The position numbers and the translations under genes were made by a program. From contig JAVTVY010025324.1 in NCBI GenBank assembly GCA_036873755.1, positions 37,900-101,899 on the forward strand: a DNA stretch of 64,000 nt, read 5' to 3'. This stretch comes from Hanleya hanleyi. Taxonomy: Eukaryota; Mollusca; Polyplacophora; Lepidopleurida; Hanleyidae. Below, piece by piece: positions 34,600-44,894 of this stretch. The notes beneath the pieces are model-generated. The model was not told the DNA's origin and did not search any database. It was given only the letters and a program-made list of their open reading frames with translations. Each line of letters starts with the position of its first letter. Within the stretch, counting starts at the first letter, position 1.

Positions 34600-35200
34600 T
34601 TGGGTGGACGTTTTGGGGTCTAGGTGAGCTCCTAATGGTTCGATGGTGTCGTATGAGGTCTTATTTTGAAGCCCTCGTTGAGGAGCATACGACTGGAGTA
34701 ATGTATCGTACGTTTTCGTTATTCTGCGCATGCGCAATTTGGTCGTGGTATAGAAAACAGACATTCTGGGGTGCATGGAGGTGTGTTTGGGGTTGAAATG
34801 GACTGCTATTGGTCCAAATTAGTCGTGGGATGTGTCAAAGTGAAGCTTTTGTGACGTGGAGTCAGAATGGCGTGCTTTTTATTGCAAGTCGCGTCAATCT
34901 GCGCATGCACAGTTGGGTATAGTACGTAAAGTGGTCATTTTGGGGGTGCGTGGGGTGTGTTTTGGGTAGAGAGGGACCATCCTTGGTCCGAATGCGTCGT
35001 GTGGGGTGTCATTTTGTAGCTCTCGGGATATAGATCCCGACTTGAGGCATGTCCACGTCATCTGTGACATCATTGGTGACGTCATCAGCAGAAGTATTAG
35101 TGAAAGCGGACATTTTGGGGTGTGTAGGAAAGCGTTTGGGGTAGAGATGGACATCCCTGGTCCGAATGCGTCGTGTGCGTCACCTTGTATCAACGCCTGC
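34600..35200 (+). repeat. ~170-bp tandem repeat family 2, about four units
   Basis: Anchors GGACATTTTGGGGTG-like occur at about 34606, 34762, 34933 and 35109, followed by TGTGTTTGGG, GGTCCGAATGCGTCGTGTG and a TCTGCGCATGCGCA segment. The period grows from 156 to 176 bases. This is a different sequence from family 1 but has nearly the same length. Confidence 0.8.
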
Positions 35201-35302
35201 CAACGTCAACCTTAACGCTTCAACGCCCTGGTGAATTAGCCATGAAGCTCTGATTTTCTAGATAGTCCATGAAATTGACACTAATTCATCAAAATGCGGT
35301 GA

Positions 35303-35449
35303 GGTAAAGTTCGTGTTCCGCATTTTATATTTTCGGAGACAAGTCCTCTTTTTACACACACCCACCCATGACCTGATGGGCAGGCTCGATAAGCCGGAGG
35401 CCGATATTAGCCCTTTTGGACCTTGTTGATAGGAGTTTTCCCCTATTTT
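35303..35449 (-). repeat. Partial third copy of the arm's inner end
   Basis: 35303-35385 matches the inner end of the right arm in the same orientation (TAAAGTTCGTGTTCCGC; ACCCACCCATGACC). It then continues as unrelated sequence up to the LINE target duplication at 35438-35449. Confidence 0.65.
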
Positions 35450-35751
35450 GGTTTAAGTAGTTTATTTCGAGACATGGGGGAGCGAAGTAAGCAAAGCTTA
35501 TCAATACGTCTCCCCAATAAAAAAAGTACAATATATCAATTGAACCTCGAAAATAAATATAAATACTTATAACAAATTAGGCGGCAAAGGAATATACAAA
35601 ATGCATTTGAAGCGCATGACAGAGAGTAAACATTGTGATTTGTTTGAGACCCTGTGTGCTGAAGAGATGAATGAACACGATCAGCTTGCTGAGTAGGCCT
35701 ACATGGTCGCTGGGCATCAAGTGTCGAAATAGTAATTTTAAAGTTCAATAC

Positions 35752-36358
35752 TTAAGTAAAACGTTTCGAATCCGCTATGAATTTTCCCAAACATACTTGA
35801 ACGGTGTTGTTAGTGTGTTTGTCTTTTTCTGGATCACCGTATAATAACACGGAAGCAGGAGGAACTATTAGAGAACTATATATATTATTAAGTGTATTTA
35901 CCAATATGGTTCTTTGATCGACAAATTGAGGACAGTGAAAGAAAAAGTGATCGACAGTTTCGTCAAAATATCCGCAATTGCAAGTTGTTGTATTTCTCAG
36001 AAAATTATTGAACAGGTGTCTGTTAAGCTTACTGCAACCATTGCGGAGGCGACACAATATTATATTTTCTTTACGTGTACATAAATAGTGCTAAAACGGT
36101 GGGGTGGAGATTTGTCATGTTCTGCAGCTGGCGTTTAAAAATTGGCAGAGTAGGGCAGTTTTTGACTGTGTAAGATAGTAAATTCCACTCGCGTAATGTT
36201 GCTGGATAAAATGAATTTCGGAATAGTTCCGTGCGACATCTGTAGGGGATTAACTGTAATGCGTTTATGATGTAATATGGATTACGTTGCCCAATGCGAG
36301 CTGAGAGATGAGCGTACAAAGAGGAAGGTGTCATCCCATTAATAATGTTATATAACAT
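35752..36358 (-). pseudogene. LINE ORF2 C-terminal domain with Cys/His motif
   Basis: Two minus-strand frames carry the post-RT region: MLYNIINGMTPSSLYAHL and LIPYRCRTELFRNSFYPATL, then RLRNGCSKLNRHLF followed by CNCGYFDETVDHFFFHCP. The latter CxCG..ET..H...CP arrangement is a putative zinc motif at the end of many jockey-like ORF2 proteins. A stop near 36071 separates the two frames. Confidence 0.75.
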
Positions 36359-36406
36359 AATAAGTCTATGGAATTGTCGTCTGCGAGACAGCGTTTCAAA
36401 TCCAGC

Positions 36407-37445
36407 TTACAAATATAGGGTTTCTGAACTAACACTGCATGTGACGCCAGTTATCGTTCTGAGTGTGTCTTTTTGAATATTTTCAAGTCTTATCACATAA
36501 GATCGTGGAATATTATCCCAGACGACGTCTGCATATTCTAGACTCGGTATAATAAAACTCTTATACATAATTTCAAGGCATTTACGATCTTCCACGTGGT
36601 CGTTCCAGTTAGCCTTAGTGTTAAGGATCAGACCGAGATGCTTATGACTACGTGACGGTTGAAGAGTTGAATTTTGAAATATTATTGGAAAAAATGAATG
36701 GATATGTCTCAAAGAAGCGAGAAGAGAAACTGTTTTAGCGGCATTAAAATCGACCAACCATGTCTGCGCCCAGTCAGAAACAATGTCTATATCGTGATTG
36801 ATGGATGGCAGTGGGCTAAACAGATGATCAGATATGATGTACAAACAAGTGTCATTAGCAGAAAGACGTATACCGTACTGTTAATGACATTAGCAGGTAA
36901 ATCGTTTATAAATAATACGAACAGAAGCGGACCAAGAACAGAACCTTGTGGTACACCTGCTTCTAAACATAACACAGTGGATTCTTTTCCCTGGATCACC
37001 ACCCGCTGACAACGATTTTGTAAATAACTTTTGAACCATAGCAAAAGGTTTCCAGTAATACCGAATTGTTGTAGTTTTTGAAGCAGGCCGTTATGCCACA
37101 CTCTAGCAAAGGCCTTTGATATGTCAAAGAATAGAAAGAGTACTTCTTTCTGTTCGTCAAGTGCCTTTGTCAAGTCAAAGGAAATATCAAGTAACTGTGT
37201 TACAGTGGATTGCGACGGGAGAAAACCAGATTGGCTCGGTGTTAGGTCGTGCAGTATGTAATTATAAATGTGCTTGAACACGACCCTATTCATGACTTTA
37301 CTCAGACAACTTAATAGTGATTTGGGACGGTAGTTACAGACAAGATTTCGTTCACCTTTTTTATAAAATGGTGTCACATTAGCAACTTTCCATTCTGTCG
37401 GATAAGTCGATGTTTTCAATGAGTGATTAAATAAACGAGCAAGAA
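36407..37445 (-). pseudogene. LINE reverse transcriptase domain, catalytic box damaged
   Basis: The minus strand encodes the jockey/CR1 RT core: VANVTPFYKKGERN, NYRPKSLLSCLSKVMNRVV, SQSGFLPSQSTVTQL, FLFFDISKAFARVWHNGLL, AGVPQGSVLGPLLFVLFIND. A shift near 36860 then moves to a second frame with the thumb (SHKHLGLILNTKANWNDHV). At the junction the expected FADD box reads SAND (about 36851-36862), so one catalytic Asp is replaced. The frame is also broken there. No activity is expected. Confidence 0.88.
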
Positions 37446-37447
37446 TA

Positions 37448-37978
37448 CCGACGGTCACGGATGTACAAAGGGAAGCAACTTTACCAACATCACGACAGAG
37501 GGCGTGACTGCTTGGGGGTCAGATCGAAGATTGTTAACATGGTGGATCAAAGGAAATTGACGCAAAACGGTTTCCAGTTCGATAAACGGGCGGTCAAAAT
37601 GAAATTAAAACAGATGTACTGCAGAGTGACTATCCTAACATATTGACAGACACACGAGGCGCTCTTGTTGTATGATGTAAGATATATATTTCTAGTCCAA
37701 ATGAATTGAAGAATCTGGTATGTCCTTCTGTGACGTCGATCATTCGCGATGACGTTGCAACAATCCATATTGCGATGACGCCACTCGCGATACCATTGTT
37801 GGCGGTCCAAATAACAAACGTCACAAGAGAACGTCATAATACAAATGTATCAAAATGTATATATTCGTAGCGTCGCAAGCTATCGTATGGCTGCAGGATA
37901 AATCTGACCCCCTCTGCACTCCGCCCTCTACCGGTATGTCAGCAAAGTTGTTCCCCTTTACGTATCCGTGACCGTCGG
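37448..37978. mobile_element. 531-bp MITE inserted in the LINE (TA target)
   Basis: The left end CCGACGGTCACGGATGTACA and inverted right end CCGACGGTCACGGATACGTA begin a terminal inverted repeat that can be followed for about 85 bases (AAAGGG, CAACTTT, AGAGGGCG, GGGGTCAGAT). TA flanks both ends (37446-37447 and 37979-37980), as in Tc1/mariner-type elements. It splits the LINE coding sequence between the linker and the RT. No transposase frame is present. Confidence 0.8.
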
Positions 37979-37981
37979 TAT

Positions 37982-38530
37982 TGGAGAGAGAACGTTTTTA
38001 CCTTCGGACAAACATTTCGGACTTGGTCTGGACCAAGTGCTTTGGACGTATCTAAATTAGAAATAATGTTGTCGACGTCTATAGTATCTACAGTAATCAT
38101 ATCTAAGGTATTTTCCGTGTAGATTGACAGAGGTGGCAACGGAGTGTTGGAATCATCAATTCTGGTAATATTAGCAAAGAAACCGTTTAAAATTTCGGCT
38201 TTCTCACTGCATTCGTATGCAAAAGAGCCGTCCACTTTCTTAAGAGGTGGAACGTCATTAAAATTACTGTTCGAATCTTTCAGGAATGATTTGCTGAGTT
38301 TCCACCACTGTTTAGAACCAACTCATCAATCAGTCTCAATTTTCTGTGCTGTTTTGGTTTTAAATTCCTTTTTAGTAGAGCAAACGAGAGCATTTACCAA
38401 ATTTCTCTGTTTTTTAAAACGTTCAATATCATTTCCAGAATTGGTAATTCTAGAATGCTTAAAAAATTTATCTCTGATTCTCATCTCATGTTTTATTTTG
38501 TTTGTCATCCATGGTTTATCGCCTGGATGA
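37982..38530 (-). pseudogene. LINE endonuclease-RT linker
   Basis: Two minus-strand frames (38326-38508 and 37939-38235) fit the linker: KHSRITNSGNDIERFKKQRN, then EKAEILNGFFANI and LDTSKALGPDQV, the NxFFxxI..LxxxKAxGPD signature that precedes the RT palm. They are shifted relative to each other. The second is cut by the MITE at 37978. Confidence 0.75.
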
Positions 38531-38699
38531 ATGCAAATGTATTTGATTCTTTAGCTGCTCTCATAATAACTGATGTAATACATTCACACCAAATATCCAC
38601 GTTATTATCGTCTGACAGGGCTTCCCATTCGGCGTTTACAAGATGTTGTCTAAATATGTCTCAGTCGGCTTTTTCGTAATTCCAGATCAAACGTTCGAA

Positions 38700-39000
38700 G
38701 CTAGGCCTTTTCGGGATACGAATCTATGAATTTAGATACGAATTTATGAGGATAAAAACTGCAGAATGGTCGCTACAAAAAGGTACAAGAACGCCGCTAT
38801 CACAGACGAGTTGAGCCATATCACAAATGTTTGGGTCTAAAAGAGAATTTGAAACGGGTCGAGTTGGTTCAGTAATTAGTTGATTAAATCCTAAGGAAGT
38901 TATTATGCCACGTAGGTGAAACTTGGAAGCACTCAGAAGATCATCGTTCAGGTCACCGATAATTACAATGTTTTTCCCAGGATTAGAATCCCGGACAACA
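38700..39000 (-). pseudogene. LINE endonuclease C-terminal half
   Basis: The minus strand reads as the end of an apurinic-type endonuclease: NPGKNIVIIGDLNDDL, with the catalytic D-x-N at about 38946-38957, then LVPFCSDHSAV with the SDH motif at about 38763-38774. The first half of the domain was never copied. Several stops or shifts occur between this part and the following linker at 38326-38508. Confidence 0.75.
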
Positions 39001-39009
39001 ACACTTCCC

Positions 39010-39964
39010 CTATTTTAGGGATAAAGTCCGTGTTCCGCTTCTCATATTTTTGGGACAAATCCTCAATTTACATGCACCCATCCATGACTTTATTGCCCTG
39101 GACGAGCGTTCCACTTTGACACCTCACTCGACCCAATCGGTTGACTAGGGGCTCCTCTCGCCCCCAAAATGTCACAAAGATTGGCGAAGATTGCCGGAGA
39201 ATTTCCCCCGGCTCTCGCGTATTGGGACTACATTCTGTCCGCCGAGGCTTTTCCCCCGCGACAGCATCGCCGCCAGACCGCATCCCCGCGGAGGAATACA
39301 TGCCCCAAAGGTGACGCGACCGGAAGTCCCGGAACTATAGTGACCTTAACCTCTTGATCACGTGACCTCCCCAAAAATGACGAAAGGTTAAGTTGACTAT
39401 ATCCGTCCTTTACGTACTACTTATGTCTTCACGTTGTGCACGTTTAGGCGTAGTCTCTATACACAATTAGGCGCATTTCCACAGTTAGACGCAAATTTTC
39501 TACACGATTAGGCGCAACGCATAATTAGGCGCAAACTGATTTCCACGATTAGGCGCTGATCCACAATTAGGAGCATATTTCTCACACGAATAGGCGCAAA
39601 TACACAATTAGGAGCAAATCTCCTACACGATTAGGCGCAGTTCCACAAATAGGAGCAATTTTTCTACACGATTAGGCGCAACGCAAAATTAGGCGCAAGA
39701 TCGTTCAAATGATTAGGAGCAGTTACATGATTAGACGCAGCCTCCTTACACGATTAGGCGCATTTACACAAATAGGCGCAAATTCCGTACACGATTAGGC
39801 GCAGTTCCACAATTAAGCGCAAATTTCGTACACGATTAAGCGCAGTTCCACCATTAACCGCAAATTTCCTACACGATTAGGCGCAACACGTTATTAGGCG
39901 CAATTTTGTTACACGATTTGGCGCTGACACGATTAGGCGCAAATACACGATTAGGCCCCCCACA
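39010..39964 (-). repeat. Right inverted arm of foldback-like element
   Basis: Inverted copy of 32898-33874, covering the inner unique part (39010-39420) and the array (39420-39960). Differences from the left arm are scattered single bases plus a few small indels. Confidence 0.9.
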
Positions 39965-39969
39965 GGGGT

Positions 39970-40795
39970 CGTTTCCCATCGTGTTACGAGGTGTGTAGGA
40001 GTTCATATTAAAGACAATGTTCCAAGGTACTTAAATCCACTTTCAAACTTTGTTTCTGCACAAAATTATCACGTGGCCCCAAAAAGTTAACCCCACTGCC
40101 TTTTCTATGATGAAGGTAGTTGAAAATAAAACCCTAGATATACGAGTGTTCTAAACGAATCAAACTGTTCAAGAGTTAAGGTAACTGAGAGAGGGTTCAT
40201 TATTGTACTCTCATTTGAAATATATCAAGATGGGGTGTCTACAAATTTAATCGTTTTGTGAGATCGACAGTTGAGAGAAATTAAGATATGACACTGTAAT
40301 TTGTCAGGGTTGTTTGGATTTCAGTGCACATGCACATCGAGGGCGGCGAGTCAAGATGTAATTAAATAGAGTTGTACGTTGAAAGATCACATGCATTTAA
40401 AAAGATGCTATGCAAATTTATCTTTGAAATTTTGGGGTTGTAGGGAAAGTTACCATACTGGAAGCATATGCTTTGATTTTGAGGGAAGTAATGAAAATTG
40501 TCCTACAGGAATCATATCGCTCCAATTTCTTACCTGTATATGGCAGGATTCTGCTGGTGGACTGTTAGTCCCCGAGGCCCGCCGTCTGTACATGTCACTT
40601 GACAAATATATGTAGGTTTATTGTTTTAGTGGGAAATTTACAGGTTAGTTTCTCTATGTATTCTTCCGTTTACCAGGGTACCCCATGTTAAGGAGTTTAC
40701 TCCATCAGACATCCACGATGCTCATCCATTAACATCAGATGAGTTGTTTGGGCTGATCTGTCATCACAGCTCCCGAGCTAGCGTATCTAAATCCG
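39970..40795. other. Unassigned sequence
   Basis: Nothing recognisable. A 78-codon frame at 40379-40615 has no family-like motif. Confidence 0.4.
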
Positions 40796-41120
40796 CTTAA
40801 GTCGGTGCTAGGGGCCGTGTGGATACTTCATATTCTCCAAATGAACATCTGCAATAAATGCGCGACTGAGATACAAAGGCTACGTCTGAGAATCCACCGT
40901 ATTCTCTGGTCTGAATGTTAGGTGCCGAGAGACGCTTTCCCTGTAGAGTCGTATGGTTGTTTTTTAGTCGCCAGACGTCGTCAATTTTCCCCACTTCTTG
41001 CATATCGCTCCAATGTATCCTAAAATCATGCGCCAAATTTATATTCAGGTTTTTTAGATCATCATGATGTCCTGCCGGCATCATTGAAAACTATTGATCG
41101 CAATTCTCTTGCAGGAAATG
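40796..41120 (+). repeat. Naiad-like 3' region fragment
   Basis: GTGCTAGGGGCCGTGTGG, GCGACTGAGATACAAAGG and CATCATGATGTCCTGCCGG occur in the same order as in 16487-16730, with an internal insertion of about 150 bases. No coding part remains. Confidence 0.6.
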
Positions 41121-41807
41121 GATACTGTGACTTGAGGAAACATCAGTAACCTAGACGATATATCCATCACGTTTCAATACATGTATATAGCATTGTTTGA
41201 AAACAAATATATCATGTATATATTACGGGGTTTTTTTACGCTCGACGATAAATCAGTGTTACAGTTCTACACTGATGTGGTCATATAGGCCAACTGCATA
41301 CAGACACGAGACAGCTCAATCAATATAGACAAATCGCTCATGAAAGAAAAACAAAAAAGGAAACGTGAAAACGTGGAAAAGTAATAAATCACCCTCTCTG
41401 TTATACTCATCGATCAAATCTGTAGTGGTGTTCACTGTTTGAATGTTCCTCAGGGATTTTGCTGCTTAGATCTATCACATGTTTCACGTTACATATACAT
41501 GGAAACCAAGCTGTCTATAATGTGTGCTTATACATTCATAATGATCGCATATTCATATATTACTCGTTGAATCTGGAGCTGTGAAAACGACAGTTACGAA
41601 TTCTCTCTTTACATCTGAACAGATGGACGGATGTACTTCGGTTCATTCTGTCACTTGGTGGGTGTGATGTAATGTTTGTGACGTCTCCCTCAGATTCAAT
41701 TCGAATGATTTACTGTTTTAATTTAAGGTCAATTTCATATCATAAAACCTTCATAAAATATAACAGTGAAGTCTCGCAACAAGTCCTTAGAAACGGTAAT
41801 TATTATA
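41121..41807. other. Unassigned sequence
   Basis: No gene or repeat recognised. Confidence 0.4.
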
Positions 41808-42240
41808 CAATTACAGTCTTTTGATGAGGTGAATATGGGGTTTTATGGATATGAGACAACAATATTCGCGAAGGCCGAAGGCCGAGGTGAATATTGTTTT
41901 CGCAGGTCCACAAAACCACATATTGATACCAAAAGACTGTAATTGTATTACGGATGTCTCGTAACATTATCGTTAAGTTGGCGGCGGCAGCAGCTAGAAT
42001 ATACACAATAAACAATTTGCGTTGCTTTCCATACTGTAAACCGACGGTCAATCTAACGACTATTTTCATTGGCTGAGAAGACACACATGTCACGCCGAGT
42101 CAATATCACATTTATGGGCCCGCTTTGGAGTCAATATGGAAAATTAGCGACAGCCACGTGACGGTGAATTGTTCAATGGGGAAACAGTAACACACATCGT
42201 CATATAATAAACCCGGATATCCACCTCGATTTCGATCTTC
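41808..42240. repeat. Palindrome-headed repeat, copy 2, with promoter-like tail
   Basis: 41808-41953 is a near-palindrome: both arms start TACAATTACAGTCTTTTG and meet at GGCCGAAGGCC. The following part matches 26690-26878 in the same order: ATTGGCTGAG (CCAAT-type), CACGCCGAGTCAATATCAC, CAATATGGAAAATTAGCGAC, CCACGTGACGG (E-box core CACGTG) and CATATAATAAA (TATA-like). The clustering of CCAAT, E-box and TATA-like motifs in two copies suggests a mobile element with its own promoter or a copied promoter. That reading is inference. Confidence 0.6.
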
Positions 42241-43435
42241 TTCAATATGGCATCGAACAATCTCCTTCTTCAATATGGCTTCGAACCTTTCGCCGAAGAG
42301 ACGTTCAAGCTGACGTTCATCAAGATTGTATGCGGGTTATCCACATCCATCGATCAAAAATCTTGATTTAGGTAAGTTTGTGAACATAATGGACGACCCA
42401 AAGGACACTGATTGCGGGCTATACAATGAAGATAATAGCACCAAAGGGTTCGCGGACGCGGGCCGAATGATCTCGTCTCGTCAATCGTCGAAGAAACACT
42501 CCCTAACAAGAAATTGCGAAAACAAACTTCCCCCAAAAATAGTGGCGCAGCTCTGCAGGCATCAACGGTCGGTGATTATATTAAACAAAAGCAAAATATT
42601 GAGCAAAACGGATTGAATCTAAGATAAAAAAAACTAGATTGCTATCCCATGCGTGTACAACAGAGACTGATTAATAAAATGGACCCTTTGGGCCAACTAT
42701 GAGTGGATATTGAGGAATTTAAAAAGAGAAGAAGGTGGAAAATCATCAGATTTGATGGACACGCTCTCTCTGGTTGTGCAGATAGCTTGATTCGTCGGTC
42801 AAAACCACTAATTCCTGAACGACTATGACCACACGCATAACGTGTGTAAAATCACCAAGAACCCTAACACCACCCGAAAAATACTATCTAAAAATGCAGA
42901 GTTCCCTCTATTTAGAGAAAGGTCTTATGGCGTCTCCAAATATCGTTCGGTTTTTCGTCGAGAAATCTGTGATCTTTTCTCGATATCGCGAATTCCAAAG
43001 GTGAGAGAGAATCGATAATTTTTTTCATGGAAACCGAATTATTCGCGAAATCGGTTTTCTTTCGTTTTACTGATCGGTTTTCATTCGATAATTTTTTCTC
43101 GAAAGAAAAACGATATCGCGAATCAGTCGAGAATCCTCCGAGAATTTGTTCTCAGTGGAGAAAAACGATTAAAAACCGATTGAAAGTAGTGCAGCTTTGT
43201 CTTCACCTAGCCTGGTACCCTGCTTAACGTGGTACGTTGCTGACATATATACCCGTAGACTAGGGAACCAAGTTGCTGGTTCTAAGCACAACTAATATCC
43301 CATGAATGTGCTCGGCCCCACTGATAGACTCAAAAAAACGAAATTCACAGAAGTGTATTTTCAATTTATATGCCCGTTATTATAGATAGAGCATGTATGA
43401 AAGCAAAATATAATGCCGACGATAGTCCCTGTTCG
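42241..43435. other. Unassigned; short ORF and palindrome-rich patch
   Basis: Two direct repeats of CTTCTTCAATATGGC about 32 bases apart (42237 and 42269) give alternative ATGs. The first opens a 39-codon frame starting MASNNLLLQYGF. A later frame (42326-42616) contains ADAGRMISSRQSSKK. I recognise neither. At 42940-43195 ATCG/TCGCGA-rich inverted motifs (TTCTCGATATCGCGAATTCC against CGATATCGCGAATCAGTCGA) suggest another decayed inverted-repeat element. Confidence 0.35.
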
Positions 43436-43439
43436 ATTT

Positions 43440-43960
43440 TAAATAGTCAAGACCGGAGATGGATCGTTCGGGCGGTCAAAGATTAATCCTTTGGAAGCCC
43501 TGTGGGCACTGTAGAGTATTGTCTATCTCGCCTGTTCGATGATGATTTGAAATACAGGACTGTTAAAATATCCAGATCTGCTGTCTCTGCTTTACATACA
43601 CCAATCAATGGGATTAAGGGGGAACAACCTGATGTAGGAGCTACTATGAGATTCATTTACAATAGTATGCCACCCCAACCAAAGTATATATTAACTTAAG
43701 ATACGAATAGGATTCTGTATTACATCAGTTCCTTGCATCACAATGCTGAACTCAGGGATTACATTAACTTATCACATTGAAGCTGGCGATGTTTGTCTTC
43801 TGTACTTCACTCTCCTGATACCGGGTACACGAAATAATTGATACAAATATCACATTTCAGTTCAATAGACCCTCAAAAAGACAAGTGAAGTGGGATAAGA
43901 TCTCCCCAAAAATGTCGATTTCCTCATTCGAGTAAGGAAAATAGGTGTCCTCAATACGAG
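43440..43960 (+). pseudogene. DIRS-type tyrosine recombinase relic
   Basis: Frame 43502-43699 reads VEYCLSRLFDDDLKYRTV, then ISRSAVSALH, then FIYNSMPPQPKY, the core-binding domain of a DIRS tyrosine recombinase (LxxLYxxGLxYxTIxxxRSALS...RPPxPRY). After a stop at 43697 the sequence continues over shifted frames as ILYYISSLHHNAELRDY, KLAMFVFCTSL, YRVHEII and ITFQFNRPSKR, the start of the catalytic domain in which KLAMLLALTSxxR normally carries the first catalytic Arg. The C-terminal HxxR and Tyr parts are not visible. No RT or RNase H is nearby, so this is an isolated fragment. Assignment is by motif memory. Confidence 0.6.
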
Positions 43961-44190
43961 TACAGCGTAATTAGATAGATCAAAGGCCTGGCGTGGGCTT
44001 TCTGATACAGATTGTCCACTCAGCGCCTCGCGACATTTAAGCATAAACTGGTTAGAGACAGGTGTACTATCAGCCTTGTTCTTTCAAATGAGTATGTGAA
44101 AATACGATCGTAGCGTACAGGATCTAATTACAAGCGTGTAGTCCGTCATTCATAATCCAGCCGTCATGTCGTCGAGCACGGTGTTTGGAT

Positions 44191-44850
44191 ATTATAGTCT
44201 GTCCATTTTAATTAGTCGTCTACTTTGGAGCTTGTCAAAAATCAGTAGTTAACTCTGCATAAATTTTGTTTTCTGCATCGTGTAGAACAAACTGAACTCT
44301 ACAAAATGGCCACCAGTACTTCTTGATATCGATAATATATCACGCTTGAAATAACTTTGTAATTCTCTACATATAAAACTCCAGTACAGTTGTTTCATGT
44401 ACCGGGTCTCAATTACATAGGGAGACGTCATAATATATTCGTGTTTACTAGCACAAAGGTCAACAATGCCATATACGGTCATAGAAGTGTGTGCGATTTA
44501 TCATTCGGCAATTTCACTGGGCATGGGATATAAGCGACAATCAAACGGGCCGCCTGTTATTACCTTATACGGGATCAATGACCTTTGTGCCAGTGATCAT
44601 GGATACATTATGACGTCTCACTAGGTAATTGAGACCAAGTACATGAAACAACCGTATTGGAGTTTTATATGGAGAGAATTACAAAGTTATTCCAAGCGTG
44701 ATATATTGTCGATATCACGAAGTAATGGTAGTCATTTTGTAGAGTTCAGTTTGTTCTACACGATGCAGAAAAGAAAATTTATGCAGAGTTAACTACTGAT
44801 TTTTGACAAGCTCCAAAGTAGACGACTAATTAAAATGGACAGACTATAAT
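44191..44850. repeat. 660-bp long inverted repeat (MITE-like)
   Basis: The arms 44191-44485 and 44556-44850 are inverted copies with a spacer of about 70 bases. The outer 115 bases of each arm differ at one position by eye, whereas the inner parts have many differences. The ends read ATTATAGTCTGTCC. The target duplication is unclear (TA is possible). Frames inside are not coding. Confidence 0.85.
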
Positions 44851-44894
44851 ACCTTATTACAGATTTGACATTAAATATTCAGTCGTCGTCAACG

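Larger units (their letters stand above)
35450..39004 (-). mobile_element. Jockey/CR1-like LINE inserted in the foldback element
   Basis: TTCCCCTATTTT occurs at 35438-35449 and again at 39005-39016, a perfect 12-bp target-site duplication around the element. On the minus strand the order is partial endonuclease, linker, RT and a Cys/His C-terminus, then a 300-base 3' untranslated part ending at 35450. It is 5'-truncated inside the endonuclease and interrupted by a 531-bp MITE. Frameshifts and a damaged catalytic box show it is inactive. Confidence 0.88.
32898..39964. mobile_element. Foldback-like element with ~1 kb tandem-repeat inverted arms
   Basis: The outer arms (about 32898-33874 and 39010-39964) are inverted copies of each other, about 95 percent identical by eye. 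The outer half of each arm is an array of GCGCCTAATCGTG-type units; the inner half is unique sequence. Ends read TGTGGGGGGCC...GGCCCCCCACA, flanked by GGGGT (32893-32897 and 39965-39969), a possible but low-complexity 5-bp target duplication. Between the arms are two families of about 175-bp tandem repeats, a partial third copy of the inner arm (35303-35385) and a 3.55-kb LINE insertion. Without the LINE the element is about 3.5 kb. I found no transposase. Long inverted arms made of tandem units are the layout of Drosophila Foldback and Galileo elements; relationship to those is only structural. Confidence 0.75.

Noticed and set aside
32877..39977. Foldback element ends placed at GGGAAA/TTTCCC
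   Set aside because: Some similarity extends outward to these bases, but only with gaps. The TGTGGGGGGCC ends with GGGGT flanks need no gaps.
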